Positions 35,209 to 47,900 of a stretch of 64,000 nt of DNA are shown here, piece by piece. Position 1 is the first letter of the stretch. Each line of letters opens with the position of its first letter. The DNA comes from Micractinium sp. NFX-FRZ. Lineage: Eukaryota; Chlorophyta; Trebouxiophyceae; Chlorellales; Chlorellaceae. The translations under genes were made by a program, and so were the position numbers. The notes beneath the pieces were generated by a model. The model was given only the letters and a program-made list of their open reading frames with translations. It ran no database searches and was not told the DNA's origin. Where the stretch lies: the NCBI GenBank assembly GCA_029339195.1, contig JAPTJF010000116.1:79018-143017 (forward strand). The letters are read 5' to 3'.

Positions 35209-36745
35209 TCAGCCGGCCTGTAGCCGCAGCCGCTCCGCATCCAACTGCACAGCAAGGCAGAGGCAAGCAGGAGTGGGGGGCCTGATCTAAGACTGCATGA
35301 CCCGGGCAAAAGCAGCAACGCCACATTGGCATCACAGTAGCATCACAGCGGTGCACAGCGCTGGGCCAGAAGGCAGCAGCAGCAGCAGTGACAGCAGCAG
35401 TGGCGCCAGCAGAGCTGCCTGCTGCTGCGTGGCCTGATAGCTTGCACTCACCACTTTCTTCACCCGCAGCGCTGCCGCATCATCGTTGTGAAGCGATGTG
35501 CAGGAAGTGTAGGGCGGCGGCACCACGATCTGCAGCATCGGTGTGTATGTGGGTCAATGCGGAGAGGAGGGGGACTGGCCTGGTGAGCACAGCAGGCACC
35601 GGGGCATTTGGCTTGGCACCCACCGTGGGCTCCAAAAAATGGGCTGCTCTGCCAGACTTGTGGCAACGTTTGGCGCATGACTTGCGGCAGCGGGCTGCCA
35701 TACACACCAGTGCCCTATGGCCCCCTGGCACCACCACATGCCGGTGGGTGCATTCCCCACTGGCGCACCCCATGTGGGCGAAAGCATTCCCGCAAGCAGC
35801 AGCGAGCACGGCATCCGGCAGCTCACTGGCAGGCACGGGCAAGCGCTGGTCGCTTGGTTACAGGGCCACAGGTTGACAGTCTTACTGCCCTCACCGCGTT
35901 TGTGGAAACGACACACATACACATGAACAATCCTGTGCTGTGCACCCACCTCGTCCAGCACCACGATGCGGTCCCCCTCCCACCGGCACGGCAGCGTCTT
36001 GGCCAGGGCATCAAAGATGGCCTGCAGTCCAGGGGTGCAGCGGGAGAAAGCGAGATGGGCGGACACACAATGGTTGCGAGGCAGGCAAGAGAGTGCTTGA
36101 TTGAACACGCAGAGCTGGTTCAATCAAGCTGGGATCACGCAAGCAGCGGGGACCAGGGCTGGCAGCATATGCTACACATACTGAGGCTTGCTGCGTGACT
36201 CTGCGCACCCACACAGCTGCCCTCAACTGCGTTGAGTCCCGAAACCGCAGCATTCCCACGGGAGGACTGCATGCCGTGACATGCCCAGCATGCCCTCAAC
36301 ATGCCCAGCACCCCCAGCACCCCACACAGCAGGTTTTTTCTCATGCCTGCCTCCCTGGCAACATAGGAGGAAATTCTCTTTGGTGGATGACCCTCACCCC
36401 TCTCCATCCCCTCACCTGCGCGGTGCGCCCCACGCCCACCCCGATCTTGGCCGCCTCCGCCTCGGCCGCCCGCACCGCCTTCTCCTCCCGCTCACGGCAC
36501 CTCCCCAGGTCCACCGCCGGCAGCGGCCCCGCGCCCTCCGCTGGCGCCTCCTTCAGCTTCTTCACATTCTTGATGTCCGAGCCCTTGAGGATGCGCAGCG
36601 TGGAGTGGAAAGGGGTGGAGCCGGGCTGGCGCAGCACGAGGCGTTCGGTGGCCGCGTCATACGCAAACACCTGCCCCACCGCCGTCTCCCGCCCCGACGG
36701 CAGCTCCAGCTCCAGCTGCACTTGTGTGCCCACCGCAAAGGCCAT
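35209..36745 (-). CDS. LSM12: LSM12 homologue
   Basis: RNA-binding Lsm-family protein with a C-terminal anticodon-binding-like (AD) domain; in other eukaryotes it is linked to ataxin-2-type translation control. Four exons: 36416-36745, 35950-36021, 35452-35529 and 35209-35244. They give 516 nt (171 aa; yeast and human are about 190). The N-terminal Lsm fold is [43 protein letters not shown] leads into the AD domain: [28 protein letters not shown], and ALRVKKVLDAERL at the end. TTACA at 35156-35160 (TGTAA on the coding strand) lies about 50 nt past the stop. It sits 226 nt downstream of, and on the same strand as, the pTAC3-like gene's start. Confidence 0.9.
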
Positions 36746-37278
36746 GGCCGCCCCTGGCGAGCCGGCCAGCTGCTCTGCTTGTTTGCTGCCGCTTGTGATG
36801 GCGCTGCCGTCAGCTGGTTGGCTGCTGGGGCTGCCCAGCTCTCGACGGGCTGTCAGGGCACACTATGGAGGACAGCAATGAGTAGGCAGGCACGCAATGG
36901 ACGCTCTCTTGGCAGTCTTCCTCGTGCAGTCGTGGCAGCCTGCTGCGCCGCTCAGCAGCACCGTGCTACCTCCCAGCAGACTGATCGCGCCCAGCACTGC
37001 AAGCAGCAATTGCAGCGCGGGCAGCTGGCCGACAACCAGCTCGATTCGCAAAGCAGCAATCAACTCAGCACCTCGCAACGGCATCGGCGGCCACTGCAGC
37101 CCCTGCAGCATCTGTCATATCCAACCCAGCGCTGCGCCCGCTCCCAAAGCGGCTGCGCCTCTTGCGGCTAGCCCAAGCAGCGGCGGCTCGCTGCGTCCCT
37201 CTCGCCCCTCCGGCAGCAGCAGCTGCTCACCAAGCAGCCTGAGCACGCAGTGCTGGCGTTGTGCAGCACGATAGACCC
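36746..37278. promoter_or_regulatory. Divergent promoter region, LSM12 / RBM25
   Basis: 533 nt lie between head-to-head starts of two RNA-binding protein genes. I see no TATA box, no repeat and no RNA gene. Confidence 0.45.
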
Positions 37279-40200
37279 ATGCTGCCAGGAGGACCTCCGC
37301 CACCGGGCTGGGGCCCGCCGCCTGTCTATGGCGCGCCGCCACCCTTTTATGGTGGTGCGTGGGGCCCCCCTGGTTGTAGAAGAAAACTCGGTGTCCACCT
37401 GGGCTGCATTTGGGGGCCCGTAGGCGTGTCGCCTGCTGGCTGAGGGGCCTTGCAGCTGCAGCCGCTCTGCGCCGCCTCGTCGCCTCGTCGCCTCACCGCA
37501 CTGTATTTCCACCGCAGGCCCACCGCCATTTGGGCGGCCACCCATGATGATGCCACCACCCATGGGCATGCCACCCCCCATGGGCATGCAGCCACCAATG
37601 GGCATGATGCCACCAATGCAGCAGCCGCCGATGCGCCCGAGTGAGCAGCGGTGCCACCGGGGCTGAGCGCCTGCCTGGCTGGTGCTGCACTTCACCACTT
37701 GTGCTGCAGCATGGTAGAGTTGCCTGGCGGTCTGTGAGCCCCAAGGGGCCGCACTGCTTGCCCCGCCCCGCCCTGCCGCGCCCTGCCCTCCAGTCCGCCA
37801 GACCCGGCCCCCATTCAGCGTAGTATGCCGCGCAGCCCGCTGCCGTGCTGCCCCGTCTCCCTGAGCTGTTGCCCCGCCCTCCCCTCCTGCCCGCCTGCAG
37901 TGGGGCCTGGGCCCATGGGCGCCAGCGGCCCGCCGCCACGCAACACCACGCTGTGGGTGGGGCGCATCGCTCCCAGCGTGAATGCCGCCTTCATGGGGCA
38001 GCTGCTGGAGGTGCGCAGCCTGCCTCCACTCTCCGCTGCTGCTTGCCCCACCTCAGCGCACCTCCACTCTCCGCTGCTGCCTGCCCCATCTCAGCGCACC
38101 TCTGCTTCCTGCATCCTCCTGGGGACGGGCGCCGCACATGCCAGCCAACAAACCACTGCCTCCGCTGCTGCTGTGTGCCCCCTGGCCCTGCAGGCATGCG
38201 GCCCTTTGCGGGAGTGGAAGCCCGTTGAGGAGAATGGCCGGCTCAAGGGGTTTGGGTTTGTGACGTATGCAGAGCCGGAGGGCGTCCAGGTGGCGCTGCA
38301 GGTGCTGAACAACCTGAAGCTGGATGGGCAGGAGCTGGCGCTCAAGGCCAACAAGGTGGGCCTCAGGGGCGGGGACTGGGGGAGGGGAGGGGCCAGGGTG
38401 GTGGTGGTGGCAGGGATGCCGCTCATCTGATGGCGGGTGTGCTTATACATATCATGTTTGGGGGCGTGCTTATAGATATCATGTTTGGGGGCGTGTTTGT
38501 TGCTGTGACAGCCCTGGATGACTGCAGCGGTGCTCCGAAGCTGTCGCGTCGTGGGCAGCCCAATGTGAAACACCTCGTACGCGTGATCGCCCAGCCGTAC
38601 TTGGCTGCTTGCTGCTCTGCACCGTCACACTGCTCCGTGATCTTCAGCAACGCGCTTCTACTGCCTGTCCCCTCTCTCCCCGTGCCCAAGGGCACCAATG
38701 AGTGCCTCAAAGTGGTACAACCAGCCACACCAGCCCCTCTTTCCTTGACCTGGCTTCTTACTCGCTGTTACCCCTTGCCTGTCTCTCCTTCTGCCCGCCG
38801 CCCCAGGCCACTGACGAGTACCTCGAGTGGTACAAGCAGCAGCAGAAGACGGAGGAGCAGCGCAAGGCGGCGGGGGATGGCAAGGGGGAGGGGGAGGGCG
38901 GCGCTGAGGCAGACGGCAAGCCCGCGCCCACCACCGCCGAGGCGGCAGCGGCAGCGGCGGATGCAGCACTGGGGCGTGTCATGGAGCTGATCAGCGGTCG
39001 CCCACCCGTGGCTGGCAGCGTAGAGCCGACGTCTGCAGCTGCCGCCGCCGACACCTTCCTCTCTGGGCTGTCGGCTGCCAAGGATGGCGGGGCTGCGGGG
39101 GAGCGTGAGCGGGGCAGTGAACGTGACCGTGACGCCGGCGGCGCCGACCGCAAGCGTCAGCGTGAGGCGGAGCGTGAGGCGGAGCGCGAGGCAGAGCGCG
39201 AGCGGCAGCGGCAGCGGCGTGAGGAGGCGCGGCGTGCGGAGGCGGAGGAGCGTGCATATCGGGAGGCGGCGCGGCAGTGGGAGGAGCATGAGCGGTGAGG
39301 CTGGGCGGGTGGGGTGCTGTGCCGAGGATGGCAGGGCTTCCAGGAGTGAGCCTGCCTTGTATGGAGGGGCGGAGGGTCAGACAGGTCTGGCCAGGGGGCC
39401 TACCCTGCCCCGTGTGTGCCTGGCAGGGGCCTGCTATATGTTGCCCTGCCTGCTTGCCGGAACTATGCAACACGCTGCACAACGCCCTGCATTGCCAACG
39501 GTGCCGCTGCGGCTGTTGCCCACGCCCAACTTCCTCCCCCTGTCAACAGCTGCACACAATCGTCGGCCCTCTGATGCATGGTGTACATCACCTGACGCAG
39601 GCCAGCGCACGCCGGACAAGGAGCGCGACTGCTATCCTGGAATTGGCATGGCATGTGGGTTGTAACTGGGCATCATGTACCCCCTCCCCCCTGCCCCACA
39701 GGCTGCGCCAGCGCGAGCTGGAGAAGGAGCGCGACCGGCAGGCTGACCTGCTGCGCGAGCGCCAGCGCCAGGTGCACGCCGACAACGAGGCGGTGCACCC
39801 AGAGAGCGACGAGGAGGAGGAGCCTTGGCGGCGGCGCCCATACAGCAGCAGCCGGCGCGCTGCAGAGCGGCGGCGGCGGCGGGAGGTGGAGGTCACGGAG
39901 GACGCGGCGGACCGGCGGAAGGAGGCGGAGGAGGCGGCGGCGCGTGCCGCGGAGGAGGAGCAGGCGGCGGCCACCCTGAAGCAGGAGCATGCTGAGGGCG
40001 ATGCGGGCGCAGGCGCAGGAGGGGCTGCTTTCGGCGCCGACGACACAATCCTTGCTGCCATGCTGGCGGCGGTGAAGGCCAAGCCGGAGCCGGCGGCGGC
40101 GCCTGCACCGGCAGCGCCCGCGGCGGCTGCAGCACCCGTGGCCAAGCGGCGTGCGCGTGCTGCGTTTGATGAGGAGGAGGAGGAGGAGAAGCCGCAGCGC

Positions 40201-41332
40201 AAGCTGATCCCCATCAGGCAAGCCCGCTGGGGCACACGGGAGGCTGCTGCCATGAGTTGAGGATCTCCGGTCCCGCTGGCCGCAGTCAACTAATCTGCCT
40301 CTTTGCGCCTGCCCTGCTCGCGTCCCTCTCGCTGCCCGCACTCTCTGTCTGCCAGGTTGCCTGCCTGGTTGCCTGCCCGTGTGCATCGGCTTCCTCCGCG
40401 CCTCCTCATCTCCCTCAACCTCCCCCTCACAGACAGGTTCTCAGAGGGGGAGCCTCACGGCCGTGCACGCACCCACCAGTCGGCGCCCCGCCTCTCGGCA
40501 CACTCTGGCTCATCCCTCCCCCCTCCCTTTCCTCCTTCCCTTCCCTCTCCTGCAGGTACTCTGACGAGGAGCTCAAGGCGCTGCACACCCCGCCCGAGGG
40601 GGAGCAGCAGCAGGCGGCCGCGCCCGCGGCAGCAGCGCAGCAGGCCGCCGCCCCAGCGCCCGCCCCTGCCGACCCCGCTGCACTCAAGCGCCAGCTGCTG
40701 CAGCTGATCCCCAAGGACAGGCCGGCGGTGTTTGCCTTCCAGGTCAACTGGGGCGTGCTGGACGCTGCGCCCGCTGCGGTCAAGGACAAGATCTCGGGTG
40801 GGTGGTGCGGGGGGAAGCAGGATGGTTTGTATGGTAGATGCATGCCCAGCCGAGGGGTGAGCCTGTTGTCATACGGTTGGGAGGGGTCCAGCGCGCAGGT
40901 GCTCTGTGGCTGGATGTGAGCTGCGCTGGTGGTGTGCACCCTGCCTGCATGCCTTCCTACCTTCTTGTGCTTTTGACGTTGTCAGCTGTTGTGCGCCTCT
41001 TGGCGTGCTTCCCCCCCGGCCTCCTGCCCCCTTTCCAAGGCTTCCCACCTCCACCCTCTTGCTTTCCCCCTAACTGCCGCTGTGTTTTCCCCGGCTGCCT
41101 GCCCTCCCCCCCGGCAGGCTGGGTGAACAAGAAGGTGGCTGAGCTGCTGGGCGAGGAGCCGTCCTTCTGCCGCTTCATCATGGACCAGCTGGCGCAGCAT
41201 GTCTCAGCAGACACAATGCTGAGCGCGCTGGGCGACGTGCTGGATGACGATGCAGAGAGCTTCACCCTGAAGCTCTGGCAGATCCTGATTTACGAGCAGC
41301 TGAAGCTGACGCACGGCAGCGGCGCACAGTGA
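37279..41332 (+). CDS. RBM25: RBM25-like splicing factor (RRM + PWI)
   Basis: U1-snRNP-associated alternative-splicing regulator in other eukaryotes; nuclear. Eight exons (37279-37354, 37518-37640, 37901-38010, 38194-38355, 38807-39294, 39702-40217, 40556-40797, 41118-41332) total 1932 nt (643 aa). Residues 1-70 are Pro/Met/Gly-rich (PPPMGMPPPMGMQPPMG). The RRM is at about 78-155 (TTLWVGRIAPSVNAAF for RNP2; GRLKGFGFVTYAEPEG for RNP1). A long Arg/Glu/Asp and Ala-rich region follows (exons 5-6). The C-terminal PWI domain is at about 550-640 (FQVNWGVLDAA, SGWVNKKVAELLGEEP, ESFTLKLWQILIYEQ). Intron 6 has a GC donor (40218). The acceptors of exons 5, 6 and 7 each have a decayed upstream copy. TGTAA at 41396-41400, 64 nt after the stop, is a likely poly(A) signal. 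Confidence 0.95.
38023..38100. repeat. About 38-bp tandem duplication in RBM25 intron 3
   Basis: The unit CCTCCACTCTCCGCTGCTGC followed by (T/C)TGCCCCA and CTCAGCGCA occurs twice, head to tail, with a partial third copy starting near 38099. The copies differ at only a few positions, so the event is recent. Confidence 0.85.
38436..38500. repeat. About 28-bp tandem repeat in RBM25 intron 4
   Basis: The unit GTGCTTATA(C/G)ATATCATG, followed by TTTGGGGGC, appears twice, with a third partial unit (GTGTTTGTTG). It is locally AT-rich against a GC-rich background. Confidence 0.85.
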
Positions 41333-41759
41333 GCGGCCCCCAGCGTTCCGCGCACCGAGTGCACCTGCAGGGCTGTGCTGCCTGCTCATCCTTGCTGTAA
41401 AGTCGTGAGATCAACGCCTCAATCTGGTTGAGAGCAAGATAGAGCGGAGAGGGCTGCAGGGGTTCCAGGCTGGGCGGCCGCAAGGGCTGTGTATTTGCTG
41501 CCAGCGAGGTTGGCAGCCATCACAGCAGAGAGCGCTGTGGGGTTCGCCTCTGTCGAATTGTGCATTTTTACGGAAGAGCTTGCTAACAATGGTTGTGGGC
41601 AGTATCAAAGTCAGCATGATTCAAGAAGGGCACAGGAAATGAAGCTTGCCCCAGCTGGTCCACCAGGCTTCGTGTGCCTCTCCTTGCACTCTTGATTGAG
41701 CAGTGCTGAAAGGCACGTTTTTTTGCATGCATGCATAGCACATGGAAAGTCAGCGCAGC
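41333..41759. other. Convergent 3' regions, RBM25 / TFIIH p52
   Basis: These 427 nt lie between convergent stops. The plus-strand transcript probably ends soon after TGTAA at 41396. The remainder (41410-41740) is relatively AT-rich. No gene was found, and I could not see a TGTAA for the minus-strand gene. Confidence 0.5.
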
Positions 41760-44320
41760 TCAGAGCCCCAGCGCCTGCTTGCGGGTGCGCAGGTGCTGCC
41801 TCATGGCATCGTGGAAGCTGGCCTCCACCGCCAGCTGCCCCCGCTCCTGGCTGCAGTACAGCAGCGCCCCCCCCTGCCGCGCATATTCCACCGCCCCCGC
41901 ATACAGCTCAGGCGAGTCGAAACGCTGATAGATGGTGGAGCGCTGGGCGCGCAGGCGCCCCAGCTCCTGCTGCCACAGCCGCAGCTGGTCGGCAACCACC
42001 TGGGGCAGGGCAGGCGGGAGGTGGCAGGGGGGGTAAAAAAGGGCAGGCAGGCAGGCGGGCAGGCGGTGGGAAGGGCGGGTCAGCACAGCGGTGCGCACCA
42101 GGGAGACGAGGCATGGGCACGCCAGCAGCGCGGGCACCTGAGGCGGCACCGAGTCACGGAGGCTGTGGGGCATCCTGCTGTGCCACTGCCAGCACCATCT
42201 GTAGGCCTTGCCCCGCCCCCAAAGCCCACCCAACCACGCACCCCGGGGACGATGGGTGGCTTGGCTGCGGCGCGCGGGTGTGCGTGCTGGCGCAGGAAGG
42301 CGACCATTTGGTCGGCGGTGATGCCCAGCGCCAGCGCTGACGTGGCCGAGTCGCGTGTGAGGGTGCCCACAAACAGGTTGGGCAGCAGGGCATCGCAGCG
42401 CACAAAGACGCGCAGCAGGGAGACCTGGACGGCGGAGGTGGTGTAGGCGTACACCCTGCGGGCATGTTTGGTTAGGGTAGGGAAGGGCAAGAGCAGATGG
42501 GGTGAGTGGCCAGGCCAGGCTGGTCCACGAGTGGTCCCACAAAACCCACACACCTTCCCACCCCTTAGGCTCCCCTCAACTCACTCACGACCACCCAGCC
42601 CCTTGCACACGCCCAGCGCATGCAACCCGCCCCCGCCCAGCCCACTCCGCCCCCCACCCCGCCCCACCTGAAGTTGGACTCCACGATGACGTACCCCTCC
42701 TCCACAGCCTCTGCAGCCTCACCCGCCCGCCCGCCGCCCGCCAGCAGGGCCGCCAGCCGCGTGGGGCAGAGCCACAGGCCAGCGGCGCCCGCCCGCACCG
42801 GCTGCAGCAGGCCCAGCTGCGCCATGTGTGCCGCTATGCCGCCCTCTGCAGGCCCCAGCGCAGCGTAGCTCATGGGCCGCCCCGCCTGCAGGCCTAGCCT
42901 GAGCAGGAAGTTGATGGCAACTGCCAGGTCAGCGGTGCCTGCAGTACCGCCCAGGGCTGCCAGGTACTGCCGCACCACCCCCCACAGCTGGGTGTACCGG
43001 TCGGCCAGCAGGAACTGGAAGCCGCGCTCGCTGATGCCTGCAGGGTGGGCGGGCGGGGCGCAGATGGAGGCAGAAGGTTCAAGAGGGGCAGGGGAAGGGA
43101 GTGGGGGAGACCAGATAGCGGAAAGAGAACAGTTTCACTCAGAATACAGGCCAAGCAGCATGACAGCTCGTGCCTCATGTCTCAAGCCAGGATCTGTCAG
43201 TGTCATGTGTCATCTGCCACATGCCTGCCGTCACTGTCCCCTGCCACCCTGCCCGGCACACACCCTGTCTCCCCCAATACTCTGCCCCCAGCCCCCCCAG
43301 CCCCCCTGCCGGCTCACTCTGCCTCAGCGTGTACTCATCCTTGACCATGAGCCCCGCAGAGCTCAGCAGGACCGGGACGTCCACGGGGGGGTGGGTGGGC
43401 AGCACAGCGGGCGCAGCGGGCGGCGGGTTGCTGCTGTCCACGAGATACAGCAGCAGCGCCTCCCACTGCTGGCGGGCGTACGCATTCAGCTCCGCGGCTG
43501 ACGGCAGGGAGGCGGCGGGCGGCGGCGCGGCGGCGGCGGCATGCACCTCGCTGGCCAGCCTGCACAGTGCCGGAACAGCGGGACCGCAGGTGTTGCAGGT
43601 GACAATGCGGCCACATGCAAAGATGGGCATTGTGCTCGCAAGAGGTGGGACACGCAGTAAAGCATATGCAGTGCTGCGCCCGCAAGGCAGCGTGCCCTGC
43701 TCAGGCGCCCGACCACCGGCTTGTGAGCACCTCGTCCCACCGACCCACCCGCTGCACATGGCGTGGCGCAGCTGCTGCTGGAAGCTGGGGTGCAGCACAT
43801 AGCACTGGTGCCCATCCTGCACCGCCTGGCTCAGCAGGCGCAGCGCAACCAAGTCGCGCAGAGCGACTGCCAGCTTGGCTTCTGACTCCAGCCGCGCCCA
43901 GCTGGTGACCAGGGCTGCACCGGAGCAAGGGGCGGTCCGAGGGTGGGTGCGGCAGAGAGGGGGAAGGGCAGTTCCGGTAGGGCGCAAGCACACAGGCAGC
44001 AGGAGCAGGCAGGCAGGGCACTGCAAGCTACTGCCACGACAGCAGACGGTAACAACGCACGCAGCCAGACGGGCCTCGTGGCACTCTGCCGGCGGAAGCT
44101 CCAGCGCAGCCTCTTCCCCGCCCCACCCCCCCACGCTCAGCCCACCTGAGCTGATGCCCCCGCTGGTCCAGGCAAAGCGCATCAGCATGCTGCGTGCCAG
44201 GGGCTGCAGCGAGCGCAGCAGCGCCACCACCGCGTATGGCTGCACAAACAGCGCCTCCAGCTGCTCCCCGGTCAGCGTCTTGATGAAGGCCACCAGGCCA
44301 GACGTGGCGGCGGAGGCCAT
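41760..44320 (-). CDS. TFB2: TFIIH subunit p52 / Tfb2
   Basis: Core TFIIH subunit (human GTF2H4) that anchors and stimulates the XPB helicase in transcription and nucleotide-excision repair; nuclear. Six exons (44146-44320, 43749-43914, 43318-43559, 42668-43037, 42242-42455, 41760-41999) total 1407 nt (468 aa; human 462). The N-terminus has GLVAFIKTLTGEQLEALF and ARSMLMRFAWTSGG. The middle has YVLHPSFQQQLRHAMCSG, then QWEALLLYLVDSS and GLMVKDEYTLRQ. The signature ISERGFQFLLADRYTQLW is followed by VEEGYVIVESNFRVYAYTT and LLPNLFVGTLTRDS. The C-terminal clutch region has DQLRLWQQELGRLRAQR and YQRFDSPELYAGAVEYA. All hallmark blocks of the family are present in order. It is divergent from TOR. Confidence 0.95.
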
Positions 44321-44978
44321 GCCTCCCTGGTGGGCGGCCTGCCTGCCTGCCTGCCTGCCTGAGAGCTTGTGGCCTGCAAGCCGGCCACACAGGCAAATGA
44401 AGGCGTCAGTCTGAATGACAAGCTGGATAGGGATCAGGTATGCGCTAGCTGCGGCTGGCTGTGCCCCGCAGCGTTCCCGAGCGGTGCAGCAAGAGGCAGC
44501 GGCGTGGCGCCAGTGGCGGCGCAAGGCTGCTCACTGACGAACAGGTGACGCCTGTGCTGATCCGGCGGCCTCACAGGACTCGATTGCACCAGGCCACAGG
44601 AAGAAGAGCGAGCGAGAGAGAGGCAGAGGCGATCGGAAGCTCGGGCAGGAGCTTCAGGCTGCAACAGACGTCCAGATGTGTAGATCGCCTGAATTGATAG
44701 ATGGAGAAATGCTGCAGGTGGCCCTTCCGAGCCCCCAAAGTCGCCGGCCGGGCCGCCACGGTGGCAGCCGGCAGCTAGGGCTGCTGAAATGGATGCCGGT
44801 CGTGCCCCGATGGGCATATGAGTGGCAGCTGGCCGACATCCTTTCCCTGCCGAGGCACCAGCGCAACCCGGCAGCAACAACGTGCGAATGTTTTGCAGAG
44901 GCCTGTAGCTGCCCTCCAGGCGGCCGCAGGCAAAAGCACGCGGCAGGCTGAGCGGTTGTCGCAGCGGCTGAGTGGGCC
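44321..44978. promoter_or_regulatory. Divergent intergenic region, TFIIH p52 / TOR
   Basis: 658 nt lie between head-to-head starts. They contain a short (CCTG)n run (about 44336-44362) just upstream of the p52 start and no recognisable gene. Co-regulation of TFIIH and TOR genes from one promoter region is possible but unproven. Confidence 0.45.
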
Positions 44979-47900
44979 ATGGCGTCTACGATGGCGTCAC
45001 AGCCACCGGCCGGTAGCGGCGGCGGCGGCGGTGCCGCAGATGGCCTCTCCCGTTGCCTGGCAGCGCTCTGCCGGCCAGGTGAGCCGCCCCGCCTGTGCGT
45101 TCCGGCCTACGAGTGTGCACAAGAGTTGTCTGTGCCTTGGACCAACAGCAACCGGCACGCGGGCGATACGTCGTGCGCTGTCGCCTGCAATCGCTCGCCC
45201 ATGTGACCGCAGCTCGCCGCCTGCTGCATTCAGCTGCTTTGCTCTTCCGTTCGTTTGTACTACGTTCCATGCTTGCATGCCAGATGCATGTTCATGCTCT
45301 TCCGATGCTGCTGCTGCTTCCCAGCAGTTGTTGGGGTCCTGTCACCGCCAGGGCATTCAGGACCAAACCCGTTGTTGGGCACCATGTCCCAATCCTCCCC
45401 ACACCCTACGTACCAACCCTCCCCACAGGCGCGGCGGCGGCGGCGCGTGAGGAGCACGCCCTGGCAACGTTTGTGGACGCCGAGGGGCGCAGCTACAAGG
45501 GTGACAAGTTCAACCGCTTCCTGGGCGAGCTGGGTGCTCGCGTGAAGAGCCTGGTGCTGTCGCCCGACCCGCATGAGCGGCTGGCGGGGGTGCTGGCCAT
45601 TGATGAGCTGGCGTCAACCAAGGTCTTCTCCTCATCCGCGGCACGCCTCAGCGACCTGGTGAGAGGAGGGATGGGGAGAGGGGTAGGGGAGGGATACAGA
45701 GGAGGGAGCAGACAGGGAGGAGCGGCTCCCACGGGAGGCTGCGCAGACAGCGGTGTGAGCGCTGCCCTCCCTCCCTCCCTCCCCCCTTCTCTCTCACAAC
45801 CCTTACTTGCCCTCCCCTCACTGCCCCCCGCAGGTCAAGCTCGTGATGGAGGCCTTTGCTGCCACCACGGAGGTGCACACAATGAGTGCGGCGGCAGCCA
45901 CGCTGGGGCGGCTGGTCAAGGCGGGCGGGGCGCTGATGGCGGATGTGGTGGAGGAGCAGGTGGGATGGTGGTGAGGTTGGTGGGGTGAGGCTGGCGGGCT
46001 GGGTCAGGTCATTTGAGGGACCGTGATGGCTGGCTCGTTGTGGGGCATGCCAGGTCTGGTGGTCAGGCTGATCTAGGGGAGGGCAGGGTGGCAGCTGCTG
46101 GACGCTGTGATGCTGGTGGCGGTGGGGTGTGCGGGCAGGTGAGCGCCTACGCCCTTGGCCCTCGTGTGCTCTCACACCCCTGTGCTTTGCTTGCCTCCTC
46201 TTTCCGTTCCCACCCGCTCTTTGTGCTCCCACCCACTGTTCATGCTCCCGCCCACCCACTGGCGCAGGTCAAGCGCGGCATCCAGTGGCTGGCGGCCCCT
46301 CGGCAGGAGCACCTGCGCCTTGCCGGCGTGCTGCTGCTGCGCCAGCTGGCGGAGAACGCGCCCGCCATCTTTAACGTGCACGTGCGCTCATTCATCGAGG
46401 TCATTTGGAACCCGCTGAGGGACAGCCGGCAGCATGTGCGGGAGGCGGCGGTGGCCGCGCTGCGCGCCTGCTTGGTGCTGGTGGAGAAGCGGGAGACGCG
46501 GTACAGGGTGCAGGTGGGTGGCGCCGTGCCGCTTGCTGTTGCAATGTGTGGTGGCGACAGGGTGCTATTACATGCGTTTTTGTGCGTGTTGGCCAGGTGC
46601 ATAGTGGGTGCACTTTGGTTGCTGGCACCCCAGATTTGCAGACCCTTTGCACTGTCCTGCTTCTGTCCCTGCCGCCTGACATCCCCTGCCCAGCAGCACC
46701 CTGCCCAGCAGCAGCTTGCCCACTCACGCCTGCCGCCTGCCACCGCCCCGGCACCTGCAGTGGTACTACCGCCTGTTTGAGGAGACGCAGCGCGGGCTGA
46801 CGCGGGTCACCAGCCTGGAGACGGTGCACGGCTCGCTGCTGGCGCTGGGGGAGCTGCTGAGGCACACGGGTGGGTGGGGTATGGAGATGGTGGTGCTGCT
46901 TTGTTGGCAAGTGAGGTGGGCATCGTTGTTGAACAACAGCACCATGGAAGACAGAGAGATGCGGCAACAGCAGGCATGGAGAAAGGAGCAGGCAGGCAGG
47001 GTGCAGCGTGTTGATACGCCGCTGCCAACCTGCGCCCCTGCCATGCGTGCCGGCGCTGTGCCTGCCCCACCCTGGTCGCAGTCCTTCCGCCCTGCTCACC
47101 TGCTGCTCCTGGGCACTTGGCCCCCTTGCCCGCCCACCTTCCCCCCTGCCAGGCGAGTTCATGCTGGCCCGCTACCGCGAGGTGTGCGACACCGTCCTGC
47201 GCTTCCGCGACTCCAAGGAGAAGCTCATCCGCCGCGCCGTCATCTCCCTCGTCCCCCGCCTCGCCGCATTTGCGCCCGAGCGCTTCGTCAAGTCCTACCT
47301 GCGCCAGGCCACAGACTACCTGCTGGGGGTGCTGGCAGTGCCGGCGGAGCGGGGGGCGGGGTTCACCGCACTGGGGGAGATGGCGACAGCGCTGGCGCGT
47401 GCAGGGGTGGCGGCGCGCATGAAGAGCCCCGACGACTCGCTGCGCCCCATTGCCGCCGCCATCAAGGACTGCCTGGGCCAGCGGTCGCGTGGGCGCCCCG
47501 CCTGCCCCGAGGCGCTGGATTGCGTGGGCACGCTGGCGGTGGCGCTGCGGGCCGACTGGCAGCCGTACGTGGCCTCCCTGCTGGAGCCCATGTTCAACAC
47601 AGGGCTCAGCGGTGGGTGGGGGCGGGTGGGGCGGGCGGGTGGTGGGGTGGAGGCATCGCTTGGAGCGAGGGGGTGGCATTTCTAGGGCCAGCCACCAATT
47701 GAAGCAGGGGCCCAAGTGTACCCAACGCCCCGTGACCTCTCCACCGCTCGCGCCTGCCTGTTTTCCGTCCCTGCCAACCCTGCTGCAGTCCCCATCCCAC
47801 CGCTACCTCCCCAACCCTGCCTCTGCCGCCCCTTCCTCCCTGCCTCTGCTGCCCTTCCCCACCGCAGACTCGCTGGTGCACGCGATGCACAAGGCGGTGG

